45,122 nt of DNA from an uncultured Elusimicrobia bacterium (GCA_903889965.1 CAISZM010000064.1:1-45122), one strand, 5' to 3'; positions 16,147 through 25,351 are shown, counted from the first letter of the stretch. Notes: generated by a model not told the origin, from the letters alone. Made by a program: numbers and translations.

Positions 16147-17943
16147 ATGCACGATAAAAGTTCCGCTGCCAGCCTGCCCGCCCTTGTACGCCGCCTCTAT
16201 CGGCACATAAGCCGTAAACGCAGGTACCAGTTCATCCTGCTGCTCGGCTTGACGCTGGCAAGCTCCGTCGCCGAGGTAGCAAGCCTCGGGGCCGTATTTC
16301 CGTTCCTCGGCATTCTCCTCCAGCCGGACAAAGTCTTCAAATATCCCCTGGTAGCGGCCGCGGCTAAACGGCTGGGCTTCCTGACCGCGGCCGAACTGGT
16401 CCTGCCGCTTACCCTGGCATTTATAGTCGCGGCCATCGTCTGCGCCGTGCTGCGCCTGCTGCTGTTATGGACCAGCATCAAGCTTTCTAACGCCATCAGC
16501 GCCGACCTCAGCATCCAGGTCTACAGCCGGACGCTTTACCAGCCCTACCAGGTGCATTTATCCCGCAACAGCAGCCAGATCATATCCGGCATTACCCAGA
16601 AGGTCCGAACCACCACGATGGCTCTGATGTCTTTCGTCTCCATGATGACAACGGGGATACTTTTTTTAGCCATCCTGCTGACCTTGCTGGCGATAGATCC
16701 CGTAATAGCCGCCTCGGCGGTGACGGTTTTCGGAGCGGCCTATGCGCTGATCGCCTGGCGAACGCGTTTCCGCCTGGTGCGCAACAGCCGTTATATAGCG
16801 CGGGAACAGACGCAGGTGGTAAAATCCCTGCAGGAGGGGCTCGGCGCTATCCGGGACGTTCTCCTCGACAGCGCGCAGTCCGTTTACTGCAACGTCTACA
16901 ACAAATCTATCCGCCTGCTGCTGCATGGGAACGGCCAGAATAGTTTCATAAACCAGTTCCCGCGCTTCGCCATAGAAGCCATCGGCGTGGCGCTGATCTC
17001 CGCCTTGACCTATATCATCAGCAAGCGGCCCGGCGGTATACAGGCGGCTTTACCCGTGATCGGGGCCCTGGCGCTTGGCGCGCAGCGCCTGCTCCCGCTG
17101 CTGCAGCAGTTCTACGCCCAATGGTCCTTCGTAACGGGAAGCCACGGAGAACTTTCCGACGTGATCGACCTGCTGAACCAGCCCGTGCCGGAAAACGCCG
17201 GCCTGACGGCGCCGGCGCCGTTCGCGTTCAAGGACACGATCCGCTTTGACAATGTGCGCTTCCGTTACGGGAGCGAAGGCCCCTGGGTGATCGACGGGAT
17301 CAGCCTGACCATACAGAAAGGCACGCGAATAGGCCTTATCGGCACGACCGGCAGCGGGAAAAGCACCATGATGGACCTGCTGGTGGCTCTCCTCGATCCC
17401 GTCGAAGGCGCCATTCTCGTCGATGGACGGAACGTCGCCGGCGGCTTCCGCCGGGAATGGCAGCGCTCGATCGCCCACGTGCCGCAAAACATCTTCCTGG
17501 CGGACAGCACCATGGCAGAGAATATAGCCTTCTGCGTACCGCCGAAGGATATAAACATGGACCGCGTCAGGCAGGCCGCGGTCCAGGCCCAGATCGCGGA
17601 ATTCATAGAAAGCAGGCCCGGCGCATACGAGGCATTCGTGGGCGAGCGCGGCATACGCCTGAGCGGCGGGCAGCGGCAGCGCGTCGCCATAGCCAGGGCG
17701 CTTTACAAGCAGGCGACACTGCTTGTTTTCGACGAGGCCACCAGCTCCCTGGATAACGCGACCGAAAAAATGATAATGAACACCATAGAAGCCCTGGACA
17801 AGAACCTGACCATACTGATGATAGCGCACAGGTTCACCACGCTGCAGCATTGCGACACTATAATCCAGCTGGAACGCGGGCGGATAATCTCGCAGGGCTC
17901 TTACGAGCATTTCAGGGACCTGGAAGCCGGGCGGGAATTTTAA
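16147..17943 (+). CDS. ABC exporter (fused permease-ATPase), PglK/MsbA-like lipid-linked sugar flippase
   Basis: 598 residues. The N-terminal half has six membrane helices, the first around ILLLGLTLASSVAEVASLG, a region reminiscent of PglK. The ATPase domain has Walker A GTTGSGKST (about 399-407), Q-loop VPQNIFL, signature LSGGQRQR, Walker B LLVFDEATSSLD and H-loop IAHRFTTL, so all catalytic elements are intact. Homologues export lipids, peptides or lipid-linked oligosaccharides across the inner membrane. Placement at the head of a Wzy/Wza/Wzc locus that lacks a visible Wzx flippase points to oligosaccharide flipping. A lipid exporter (MsbA) remains the alternative. Confidence 0.88.
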   Translation: MHDKSSAASLPALVRRLYRHISRKRRYQFILLLGLTLASSVAEVASLGAVFPFLGILLQPDKVFKYPLVAAAAKRLGFLTAAELVLPLTLAFIVAAIVCAVLRLLLLWTSIKLSNAISADLSIQVYSRTLYQPYQVHLSRNSSQIISGITQKVRTTTMALMSFVSMMTTGILFLAILLTLLAIDPVIAASAVTVFGAAYALIAWRTRFRLVRNSRYIAREQTQVVKSLQEGLGAIRDVLLDSAQSVYCNVYNKSIRLLLHGNGQNSFINQFPRFAIEAIGVALISALTYIISKRPGGIQAALPVIGALALGAQRLLPLLQQFYAQWSFVTGSHGELSDVIDLLNQPVPENAGLTAPAPFAFKDTIRFDNVRFRYGSEGPWVIDGISLTIQKGTRIGLIGTTGSGKSTMMDLLVALLDPVEGAILVDGRNVAGGFRREWQRSIAHVPQNIFLADSTMAENIAFCVPPKDINMDRVRQAAVQAQIAEFIESRPGAYEAFVGERGIRLSGGQRQRVAIARALYKQATLLVFDEATSSLDNATEKMIMNTIEALDKNLTILMIAHRFTTLQHCDTIIQLERGRIISQGSYEHFRDLEAGREF

Positions 17944-18023
17944 ATCGTGCCTCTCCGGTACGGCTTGGGCAGACCAAGGCGCCCGCCGCCTTTACGCCGC
18001 TGACACGGATCCGGTCCGCGAAT

Positions 18024-19709
18024 ATGCAAACACTCCTTCTTATATCTCTGATCTTCGCCCCGCTGGCCTTCGGCAGCGTGGAACCTTGGGCATTCGGCCT
18101 GCTCGAGATCTCAGCCTTCAGCTCAGCGGCCTTTCTGTTCGCCCGGGGCCGTACGACGCGGCCTAACCCCCTGTACAACAACCTCCTGCCGGCGGTTCTC
18201 GCCATAGCCCTGATCGGCCTGCTGCAGGCGATCAAAGAGACGCCCATAAACGCCCCGTCCTCACTGATCTTCACCGTTTGGCGCCCCGGCACCCTCGGCG
18301 CGGTAAACCTGTGGCTGTTTTACGCCGCGGTGCTTTTTATCGTGCCGCAGATAATAACCACTCCCGCGCGCTTTAAAAAATTGATGTGGCTCATGTTCGG
18401 CATGGGAGTACTGGTAACCATTGCGGCAATGTTCCAGAGAACGGGCAACAATGATATTGTTTACGGCCTGCGCAGGGTATCCAGAAGCCAGTCGTTCGGG
18501 CCCTTTATCAACAGGGACCACGCCGCGCATTTTCTGGCCATCACGGCGATGGTGGGCCTGGGAATTTTCTTTTCCGGGTTCAGGGAATTAAGAGACCCGC
18601 AAAGCCTCGGACGCCGCATAGACGCCGTGGCCACGCAATTCCTGAAGATCATAATGATAGGGTCGCTGGTTTACGGGATCGTGCGCTGCGGCTCCCGCGG
18701 CGGCCTGCTGGCCCTTGCTTTTGCCGCAGCGGTAACCGGTTTCATCGCGGCCGGCTTCATATACGGGAAAAAACTGCGCCTGGCGGCCCGCGCGGCGATA
18801 ATCATGGTCCTGATCGGCTGCGGCACCCTGTCCACGTCCCTGCCTCAATTTTTAAATCCCGCGAAGAACGACGTCAACGACTCCGTAAACACGCGCCTTT
18901 CCCTGTACAAAAGCAGCGTGGAAATGTTCAAAGATTTCCCTCTGGCCGGAGTGGGGCTCGGAGCGGTGGAACACGCCTTCCCTTTCTATAAGCGCCAGGA
19001 CATAGACCCGCTGAAGATCGTGCGCCACGTTCACAGCGACTGGTTCGAACTGTTTCTGCAGACCGGGCTGCTGGGCGGCCTGATCTACATATCCGGTCTT
19101 ATCGGCGCGCTGCGCCGCCTGTTCAAAACCTGGACCAGCTGCCAGTCTTTCCGGCTTAAGGCGTACTACGGCGGAGCCTTGGGGGGGGTGCTGGCGGCCA
19201 TGGCCCATAACCTGATGGATTTCGGTTCACAAACCCCCGCCAACGCGCTGTTCTTCTATACCCTGCTGGGCGCGCTGGCCTCGACACCGCCTACCCTGCC
19301 GCGAGGCGCCTGCCCGGAGGAGGAGCCGCCCCCGGCCATTCCCGGGAAAATTTTTTCCGCCGCGGCCATAGCCGCCGCCTTCATGCTGTGCCTCAGCACG
19401 GCGCCGGCCGCCATAGCCTGGTGGTACGATCTCAGCTCTAACGCGAAAAATACGACCTACGAGGACAAAGTGAAATATAAGGCCGCCGCCCTCGGCTGGG
19501 ACCCGGATCCCCAATACGCTTTCCGCCTTGCCGCCGTGTATTTCAACCGGGCCATAGAACAGGATCCTCCGTCCCGGCCCCTGCTCGACAACTCCCTTCA
19601 GGTGATCCTCCCCTATCTAAAGCGCACCCCCGTAAATTACGACATCAACCGCCTCAACGAGAGGATACTGAACCTGCAGTCCCGCGCGCGGCAGGGCGCT
19701 CCCGGCTAA
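18024..19709 (+). CDS. O-antigen ligase/polymerase (Wzy/WaaL-like) with soluble C-terminal region
   Basis: 561 residues from ATG 18024, chosen because it begins at the first membrane helix (LLLISLIFAPLAFGSVEPW); the longer reading frame overlaps the ABC gene. About 11 membrane helices precede a periplasmic tail of about 100 residues that looks helical and TPR-like. The O-antigen ligase core is visible: CGSRGGLLAL, GVGLGAVEHAFPFYKR, and HSDWFELFLQTGLLGGLIY. It would join or transfer lipid-linked glycan units in the periplasm. It is one of two such proteins in the locus, and its larger periplasmic tail suggests a different role from the one at 27355. Confidence 0.85.
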   Translation: MQTLLLISLIFAPLAFGSVEPWAFGLLEISAFSSAAFLFARGRTTRPNPLYNNLLPAVLAIALIGLLQAIKETPINAPSSLIFTVWRPGTLGAVNLWLFYAAVLFIVPQIITTPARFKKLMWLMFGMGVLVTIAAMFQRTGNNDIVYGLRRVSRSQSFGPFINRDHAAHFLAITAMVGLGIFFSGFRELRDPQSLGRRIDAVATQFLKIIMIGSLVYGIVRCGSRGGLLALAFAAAVTGFIAAGFIYGKKLRLAARAAIIMVLIGCGTLSTSLPQFLNPAKNDVNDSVNTRLSLYKSSVEMFKDFPLAGVGLGAVEHAFPFYKRQDIDPLKIVRHVHSDWFELFLQTGLLGGLIYISGLIGALRRLFKTWTSCQSFRLKAYYGGALGGVLAAMAHNLMDFGSQTPANALFFYTLLGALASTPPTLPRGACPEEEPPPAIPGKIFSAAAIAAAFMLCLSTAPAAIAWWYDLSSNAKNTTYEDKVKYKAAALGWDPDPQYAFRLAAVYFNRAIEQDPPSRPLLDNSLQVILPYLKRTPVNYDINRLNERILNLQSRARQGAPG

Positions 19710-19754
19710 AAAGCCTCCCCGTTTTTCCGGTTCCCGTCCATGGGGACCCCCCTG

Positions 19755-19776
19755 GGCCGGTCTGGACAAACCGGCC
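19755..19776. other. Inverted repeat overlapping the wza-like promoter region
   Basis: Arms GGCCGGT and ACCGGCC (7 bp, perfect) flank an 8-nt loop. It lies 11 bp upstream of the -10 box, where the -35 element should be. It may be an operator, or a weak terminator for the upstream gene, since only a short TTT follows. Confidence 0.4.
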
Positions 19777-19787
19777 GGCTTTAATGT

Positions 19788-19793
19788 TATAAT
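19788..19793 (+). promoter_or_regulatory. -10 box of the wza-like gene, predicted leaderless
   Basis: A perfect TATAAT ends 6 nt before the ATG at 19800. A TGGACA (19763-19768) is 19 bp upstream, a longer spacing than ideal, and falls within an inverted repeat. Transcription would start at the start codon. Confidence 0.55.
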
Positions 19794-19799
19794 TTCACA

Positions 19800-20447
19800 A
19801 TGCGTTACTCGTTTATAATAGCCGCCCTGATCCTAGCCGGATGCGCCCTGCCGCGCAACTCCGAAAAACCCGCTTCTTCCGTCCAGCAGCAGGAGGATGA
19901 AGCGCGCATGATCCAGACCGCCTACGACCTCAAAAACAAGACCCAGGAGAACTACAAAATACTGCCCGGGGATCTCCTTACAATAACCGTTTTCCGCGAA
20001 CCTGACCTGAGCCGCGATATACGCGTTGGCAGCAACGGGACTACGACCTTCCCGATGGCCGGGAACCTGAAATTGGCCGGCCTTTCCGTGCCAGAGATAG
20101 AAACCCTGCTGGTCCGCAAACTTTCCGACGTGCTGGTTTCTCCGCAGGTTACTGTGCTCATAAAAGAGTACAGCTCGCAGCAAATATACGTGCTGGGCGA
20201 GGTCAGTAAACCCGGAGCCATAACGCTGCCTACAGAACGCAAACTGACCGTGCTTGAGGCCATCACGATGGCCGGCGGCTTTACCGAACTTGCGGCGCAG
20301 GACCGCACGAAGGTGCTGCGCAATTCCGGCGGGCAGAACCAGAGCTTCGAAATTAAAATTTCAAAAATAACCAAAGGGGGGGACAAGAGCCTTGATATGA
20401 CCCTTGAGCCCAACGACACTATTTTCGTCCCTCAAAGCTTTTTTTAA
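19800..20447 (+). CDS. Wza-like polysaccharide export lipoprotein
   Basis: 215 residues with a clean lipobox (ILAGC, Cys15). The Poly_export domain follows (YKILPGDLLTITVFREPDLS, about 55-74), then one SLBB domain (IYVLGEVSKPGAITLPTERK) and a C-terminal NDTIFVPQSFF. It is much shorter than E. coli Wza (about 380 residues), lacking the extra SLBB repeat and the transmembrane helix region, as in the compact exporters of many phyla. It would form the outer-membrane or periplasmic export channel with Wzc. It is coupled to the Wzc-like gene 6 nt downstream. Confidence 0.93.
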   Translation: MRYSFIIAALILAGCALPRNSEKPASSVQQQEDEARMIQTAYDLKNKTQENYKILPGDLLTITVFREPDLSRDIRVGSNGTTTFPMAGNLKLAGLSVPEIETLLVRKLSDVLVSPQVTVLIKEYSSQQIYVLGEVSKPGAITLPTERKLTVLEAITMAGGFTELAAQDRTKVLRNSGGQNQSFEIKISKITKGGDKSLDMTLEPNDTIFVPQSFF

Positions 20448-20453
20448 CATCCT

Positions 20454-22220
20454 ATGCCTACGACAGAGCCCAACAAAGAAGAATTCGATATAAGCCTGTT
20501 CCTTCGCCGCCGCTGGGTGGTCATCAGTACCTGGCTGTCCGCGGTAATAATAACAGCCGTCATAACCTTCAGCATGCGCCCCGTTTACCAGGCCACCGCG
20601 ATGCTTGTAATAGAGAAAGAGCGCTCCAACAACAAAATTTCCCAGGGCACGGGCTCGGCCACCGAGTCAAGCGGCGATGATTACTACCAGACCCAGTACA
20701 AGCTGCTTAAAAGCGAAGCCCTGCTTCAAAGCGTTTACCAGCGCCTTGAACTGGATAAGGCTCCGGGATTATCCAGCATCGGCGGCTACCAGTCCCTTCA
20801 GGGGCTGGTCACCGTAACGCCGGTGCCGCGCACCCGCCTCGTCTATATAAAAACGGAATATACGGAGCCCAAGCTGACCGCCATAATCGCTAACACGATG
20901 GCGGACGTATTTATCGAGCAAAACCTGTCGAACCAGCTTTTTATATCTAAGGACGTGCTCGCCGCCCTCCAGAACGAAAGGCCGGACGGCCAGTCGCGCG
21001 CCATATACGAATCACTCCCGGCGGTCATATCCGACACGCTGATACAGAGCCTCAAGCAGCAGATCTCCGCTCTTGACTCCCAGATCGCCGAATCCTCGGA
21101 CCGCTACACGCCCAGGCACCCGGTCATGATGGCTATGGCCATTAAACGCGAGACCCTGCAGACGCAGATGAAAGCGGAGACCGACAGGGTAATACAGAGC
21201 ATCAAGATAGACCTGAGCGGACAGCTCATGGGCAACAATATCCGCCTCATAGACAAGGCCATGACGCCGCAGTTCCCGGTAAAGCCGCGCAAGGCTTTAA
21301 ACATGCTTCTGGCGGCTATCGGGGGCCTCGTCCTGGGGCTCTTTGCCGCCGTGCTGACGGAATTCATAGACCAGACCGTGCGCACGCAGGAGGATGTCGA
21401 GAACAAACTGGGCCTGCCTTTCCTCGGCGTTGTGCCGCTTAGCACGCATTATACCCAGGCGGTGTACAATCACATGCTGCGCAAGGAGCCTTCGATCACA
21501 AGCGAAGCCGTACGTAATTTGCGTACGATGATCGACTTTACCGAGGTGGCGCAGGCCAACAAATCATTCATCGTGACAAGCACCGTCCAGGGGGAAGGGA
21601 AAAGCTTTTTGGCCGCCAACATCGCCGTGGCCATGGCCCAGGCGGGGGAAAAAGTACTGCTGATCGACGGGGATATGCGGCGCTCGAACGTGCATAAGAT
21701 GTTCCACGTGCCCAATCCCAAGGGCCTGAGCGATTTCCTCGCCACCGGCACCATGGAAGAACTGCCCGGCCTTATACAGGCGAGCGAAGTTAAAAATCTT
21801 TCGCTGCTGGTCTGCGGCCCGCACCCGCCCAACCCGGCCGAGCTCCTCAACACTCCGAAACTCAGCAGTTTGCTGACCTGGGCGAAGAAAGAATATTTTC
21901 GCGTGATAGTGGATTGTCCGCCGATGTTCCCTCTTAGCGACTCCCTGCTGTGGGGCAAGTACATCCCCGGAACCATTTACACCGTGGCTTTCGCCAAAAC
22001 CCGGATACCGCTGATAAAAACAGGAGCCAAGCTCCTGGGCGCCGCCAATGTCAAGATACTCGGCGCGGTGATAAACATGGCTAAAGCGGGCGGGATGTCC
22101 TACTACTACGGACCCGAGGATTACAAATACAGCTACAGCTACAAGGCGGACGAGACCGGCAAAAAAGTAAAGGTTGAGGCTCACCACGAACGCCCCGCGT
22201 CCCCGGTAAAGCCGGCTTAA
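20454..22220 (+). CDS. Wzc-like polysaccharide co-polymerase/BY-kinase
   Basis: 588 residues. A Wzz domain with two membrane helices (about 21-44 and 280-303) flanks a coiled periplasmic region. A cytoplasmic CpsD/CapB-type tyrosine kinase domain follows, with Walker A VQGEGKS (about 376-382), Walker A' VLLIDGDMRR, and Walker B VIVDCPPM. A C-terminal tyrosine cluster (MSYYYGPEDYKYSYSYKAD, eight Tyr in 19 residues) is the expected autophosphorylation tail. The protein controls chain length and export by cycling phosphorylation. The kinase is fused to the co-polymerase, as in Wzc of Gram-negatives. Confidence 0.94.
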   Translation: MPTTEPNKEEFDISLFLRRRWVVISTWLSAVIITAVITFSMRPVYQATAMLVIEKERSNNKISQGTGSATESSGDDYYQTQYKLLKSEALLQSVYQRLELDKAPGLSSIGGYQSLQGLVTVTPVPRTRLVYIKTEYTEPKLTAIIANTMADVFIEQNLSNQLFISKDVLAALQNERPDGQSRAIYESLPAVISDTLIQSLKQQISALDSQIAESSDRYTPRHPVMMAMAIKRETLQTQMKAETDRVIQSIKIDLSGQLMGNNIRLIDKAMTPQFPVKPRKALNMLLAAIGGLVLGLFAAVLTEFIDQTVRTQEDVENKLGLPFLGVVPLSTHYTQAVYNHMLRKEPSITSEAVRNLRTMIDFTEVAQANKSFIVTSTVQGEGKSFLAANIAVAMAQAGEKVLLIDGDMRRSNVHKMFHVPNPKGLSDFLATGTMEELPGLIQASEVKNLSLLVCGPHPPNPAELLNTPKLSSLLTWAKKEYFRVIVDCPPMFPLSDSLLWGKYIPGTIYTVAFAKTRIPLIKTGAKLLGAANVKILGAVINMAKAGGMSYYYGPEDYKYSYSYKADETGKKVKVEAHHERPASPVKPA

Positions 22221-22225
22221 CCGGC

Positions 22226-22252
22226 AAAAACCCTCCGGCCCCGCGGCCGGAG
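22226..22252 (-). terminator. Terminator of the secreted glycosidase-like gene
   Basis: On the minus strand CTCCGGCC/GGCCGGAG (8 bp, perfect, 4-nt loop) is followed by GGTTTTTG. It lies just past the stop codon at 22257. The plus-strand reading has no T-run. Confidence 0.7.
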
Positions 22253-22256
22253 CCGC

Positions 22257-23336
22257 CTAGAAGAAAACGAAGCGGCGTCGCTTTTCCAGCACCAATACCC
22301 TGTAACCCGGCATGCGGCTCCGTCCATCCGTAGCCGGGAACAATTCCGCCAGATCACCCTTCTCCTCGAACAGCGGCCTCCAGCCGCTCAGTACGGCGGT
22401 ATCCAGGGGCTCCATTGCCTCCGAAGGGTTCAGGAGGATCATGAATTTACGCCCTCCGGACGAGAAGCACTTCGCTTCGAGGCCGGGTGCGAGGCCCGGG
22501 GGCGGGGGGAACCGGACCCCGCTCTCAAGCGCGGGAAGCAGGGCGGATATTTCCCCTACTACCCTCTCAAAAGTCTCCCAGCGCTCCGGCTGGTCATAAA
22601 GCGGCTTGCCGTCCTTATCCCGCAGCCTGTAATAAAACAATCCCCGCGCGCCGCGCGCGACCGCCAGGTAGGTCATGAACCGTATTTCGCCGAAAGTCGG
22701 GAATCCGCCCACGGGCGGGTTTCTGAGCTGCGGGAAATCCAGCCAGTCAAAAGCCTGCAGCACGGCCCAGACAGGCTTATCCGCATTGTTTAAATCCGTT
22801 TTTTTAGCCGCCTCCGTTATCAGGGAAACCTGTGCGCCCAGCGATTCAAGCTTCAGGTGCGGAACAGGGTACCAGTCCACCATCAGTATGTCGGCGATCC
22901 CGCCGTAGGCGAAAGCCGCGGTACCCTGCCCCACCACGAACGCCGTGTTGCGCCCCGGGTCCCAGTCCTTAACGCGCCTGTTGATCTTTTCAAGTTCCCC
23001 GGGCGGCATCCTGAACGTTTCAGGCTCGTCCACAAGATACCAGGCGAGCATCGGCCATTTCCTGGCGGCCCCGGAGTAAGCTGAGCCTATCACGGCATCG
23101 GGGAAGGCCAGCATCATGAGCCCCTGCTTTTCAGCCTCAGCCGCCAACATGGCCAGTTTTCCCGGATCCGGCGCGTAAGTCTGGAAACAATTGAAGCCGG
23201 CCTGTTTCAACACCGCGAGCTCCTCCGGCATGCCTATTCCGTACATGCAAACGGGGAAGCCGGGCTTACCGGCCGCAGCGGGACGGCAAAAGACGGCCGC
23301 GGCTAAAAAAACAAGGAGGAAAGAGCCCGTTTTCAT
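22257..23336 (-). CDS. Secreted glycoside-hydrolase-like TIM-barrel protein
   Basis: 359 residues from ATG 23336, which begins a clean signal peptide (MKTGSFLLVFLAAAVFCRPAAAG); the in-frame start 14 codons upstream is rejected. The mature part reads as a beta/alpha barrel: FPVCMYGIGMPEELAVLKQA, LAWYLVDEPET (a possible acid/base Glu in the DEPE motif), DILMVDWYPVP, ARGLFYYRLRD, then a small C-terminal beta domain. This is typical of uncharacterised clan GH-A-like proteins. It is antisense within the polysaccharide locus and may trim or process the polymer. Catalytic activity is inferred, not shown. Confidence 0.75.
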   Translation of the reverse strand: MKTGSFLLVFLAAAVFCRPAAAGKPGFPVCMYGIGMPEELAVLKQAGFNCFQTYAPDPGKLAMLAAEAEKQGLMMLAFPDAVIGSAYSGAARKWPMLAWYLVDEPETFRMPPGELEKINRRVKDWDPGRNTAFVVGQGTAAFAYGGIADILMVDWYPVPHLKLESLGAQVSLITEAAKKTDLNNADKPVWAVLQAFDWLDFPQLRNPPVGGFPTFGEIRFMTYLAVARGARGLFYYRLRDKDGKPLYDQPERWETFERVVGEISALLPALESGVRFPPPPGLAPGLEAKCFSSGGRKFMILLNPSEAMEPLDTAVLSGWRPLFEEKGDLAELFPATDGRSRMPGYRVLVLEKRRRFVFF

Positions 23337-23342
23337 GACAAA

Positions 23343-23348
23343 ATTGTA
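23343..23348 (-). promoter_or_regulatory. -10 box of the glycosidase-like gene
   Basis: On the minus strand TACAAT ends 6 nt before the ATG at 23336. No good -35 is seen. The spacing again predicts a leaderless transcript. Confidence 0.4.
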
Positions 23349-23417
23349 GCAAATAGCGGTCGGGAGATAGCGCGACATATCCCCTGCGGCGGCTAAAGTC
23401 CGGAAAGGATCCTGCCA

Positions 23418-23446
23418 TTGAAAATACCGATATTTTCTGCTAGACT
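23418..23446 (+). promoter_or_regulatory. Promoter of the small secreted protein/beta-barrel pair
   Basis: TTGAAA (23418-23423) and TAGACT (23441-23446) are 17 bp apart. The predicted start near 23453 gives a leader of about 50 nt with an AAGGAG site before ATG 23505. Confidence 0.6.
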
Positions 23447-23504
23447 ATACTGGTGGTGTGCGCATGCATTTGGGGAGGATTAACCGCTTTTTAAGGAGAG
23501 TTAT

Positions 23505-23828
23505 ATGAAACGTTTACTGGCTATTATGATAGTCCTGGCGGTGGCCGGCAGCCTGTTCGCGCTGGTGGCGTCGAATAATGCGCCGAAAACCAAGAGCCAG
23601 CCCGCTTCGTACACGCCTCCCGCCCAGACCTCGGCCCCCGCGGAAGTTACCCCTTTCGCCAAAAGGAAGGATTCCGTGCTGAAGTCCGATGCCCGCGAAA
23701 CCGCCGCTTCCGGCGGTGAAGCCAAGAGCATGGCGGAGGATAAGTACGTGGAACCGACCGTAGCCCTCCCGGCCGCACGCGAAACCGCGGTGGAGGAATC
23801 CACAGACCTGAGCGGTTCGCGCCCATAG
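23505..23828 (+). CDS. Small exported protein, Pro/Ala-rich, unknown function
   Basis: 107 residues. An N-terminal hydrophobic segment (about 4-23, LLAIMIVLAVAGSLFALVAS) acts as a signal peptide or membrane anchor. The rest is low-complexity, rich in Ala, Pro, Ser, Thr and Lys/Glu, and probably disordered. A strong AAGGAG site and a good promoter support expression. It ends 1 nt before the beta-barrel gene, so the two are coupled. It may be a periplasmic linker for the barrel or the Wza/Wzc system. No family recognised. Confidence 0.65.
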   Translation: MKRLLAIMIVLAVAGSLFALVASNNAPKTKSQPASYTPPAQTSAPAEVTPFAKRKDSVLKSDARETAASGGEAKSMAEDKYVEPTVALPAARETAVEESTDLSGSRP

Positions 23829-23829
23829 G

Positions 23830-25005
23830 ATGATGCGAAACATACTCCTGGCCTTGGCCGTTATTTTGTCGGCCGAAAGGGCTTTTTCCGCGCAAAACAT
23901 AAAACTGGGCAACGTGGACATAAACCCTTTTGCCCGCCTGACGGAAGCCTACGACAGCAACGTCTACCTGGTTCCTCACAGTTCGTCGTCCCTTATCACC
24001 ACCTTCAGCCTTGGCCTGAACGCCGAGGACCAGTTCGGCCCCCGGCTTGACATAAAGGCCGGTTATTCCCTGGATATGCTCATGTATTCGCTCGTCCCGG
24101 GAAGGAACAACACATTGAACCATGCCGCGAATTTAGACATCGAAGCCTTGCTTCCCCGGGACGCTACACTGTCGGTCAAAGACGACTTTAAGCACACCAC
24201 CGACAGGGCGAACTCTGAACTTACCGCCCGGATAAAACACCTGGATAACACGGCGAACGCGACGCTGGAAGTGCCGCTGCGCGGCAACTTCGGCTACGGG
24301 GTGGATATTTCCCACATCTATACAACGTATACGCAATCCGGATACAGCTATTTGGACCATTACGAACTGCTTGCCGGCCTCAGAGCGACCTACCAGCTGC
24401 AGCCCAAGACCAGGTTATCGCTCGGCTACTCCAGGGGCGATATCAATTACGCGGTTAAGAACTCAACCACCAACACGCATGCCAACGACGCAACCCATAA
24501 CGATCTCATCCTGGGCATCGATGGCAACATCGCCCCGAAGCTGGTGGGCTCGGTCCAGGCCGGGGTACAATCCCGCAACTACGCCCAGCACCTCAGCACG
24601 GCCGCCAACGACTCTACGACCTTCTACTACAGCGCCCGCCTGACCTGGAAAATGATGCCGAGAACCGACATGATGCTATACGCCAGGAGGGGCAATATAG
24701 AATCAGCGTACGGAACCAACCGCTACTTTACCAGCACCCTCACAAATATAAGCGTTTCCCACGAAATCAGGAGAATAACGGCCACACTGAACCTGGGCTT
24801 TGAGGCGGCCCTATATCCCGAAATATCGGCCGGATACAAAAGCAAACGCCTTGACCATTACACAACTACGGGGCTCGATGTGTACTACCAGATACAGAAA
24901 TGGCTGAAGACCGGCTTCGGGTACGCGTACAGCAACCGCACCTCGAACGAGCTCTACTCTTATAAAGACAATACTGTAAAGCTGTCGATAGAAGGGTTGT
25001 TCTAG
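23830..25005 (+). CDS. Outer-membrane beta-barrel of the polysaccharide locus
   Basis: 391 residues with a signal peptide (ILLALAVILSAERAFSA). The mature sequence is a succession of alternating amphipathic strands separated by polar turns (for example INPFARLTEAYDSNVYLVPH, LTWKMMPRTDMMLYARRGN, WLKTGFGYAYSNRTSN), ending in the outer-membrane C-terminal signature with final Phe (LSIEGLF). This fits the putative beta-barrel porin type 2 proteins (BBP2/EpsL-like) common in exopolysaccharide loci, where they are thought to help secretion across the outer membrane. It is coupled to the small protein at 23505. Confidence 0.85.
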   Translation: MMRNILLALAVILSAERAFSAQNIKLGNVDINPFARLTEAYDSNVYLVPHSSSSLITTFSLGLNAEDQFGPRLDIKAGYSLDMLMYSLVPGRNNTLNHAANLDIEALLPRDATLSVKDDFKHTTDRANSELTARIKHLDNTANATLEVPLRGNFGYGVDISHIYTTYTQSGYSYLDHYELLAGLRATYQLQPKTRLSLGYSRGDINYAVKNSTTNTHANDATHNDLILGIDGNIAPKLVGSVQAGVQSRNYAQHLSTAANDSTTFYYSARLTWKMMPRTDMMLYARRGNIESAYGTNRYFTSTLTNISVSHEIRRITATLNLGFEAALYPEISAGYKSKRLDHYTTTGLDVYYQIQKWLKTGFGYAYSNRTSNELYSYKDNTVKLSIEGLF

Positions 25006-25351
25006 AATTACCCGGATATATTCCGGAGGCAGGGCTTTTACCGGGCTTCCCCTGCCAGCGCCGAAACCCCGCCAAGCCCCTGCCCCGGCGGCTTTTGCCA
25101 GTCACCGCCGAACAATCAAAACAGAAAAGACCCGCCCGCCAGCACCGCACTTCCGCGGTTATTATGGCCGTATCGCCCGGGGTCTTGAAAAAGCCCGTTG
25201 CGTCCATCTTACGAACGTCAATTCCCCGCTAATGCTCATGGCTAAAATGTTAAAATTCAATGGGAGATAAGCCGGATATGACTGTTTTTAGCGGAATTTT
25301 AACGGGTCAGAGGCGCGGTTTTTGCGGTTCAGAGCGGTCGGGAAGAATATC
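25006..25351. other. 346-bp intergenic region before the glycosyltransferase run
   Basis: There is no credible ORF. A weak 5-bp hairpin CCGGA/TCCGG (25012-25026) and a looser GGCAGGG/CCCTGCC pairing downstream may end the beta-barrel transcript, though no T-run follows. The AT-rich stretch at 25243-25256 contains two TAAAAT boxes and probably holds the promoter of the 25352 gene; no good -35 is seen. Nothing else is evident. Confidence 0.4.

Noticed and set aside
17850..18023. 58-residue N-terminal extension of the first O-antigen ligase-like protein
   Set aside because: It overlaps the end of the ABC transporter gene by 94 nt in another frame and lacks membrane-protein character; ATG 18024 starts at the first helix.
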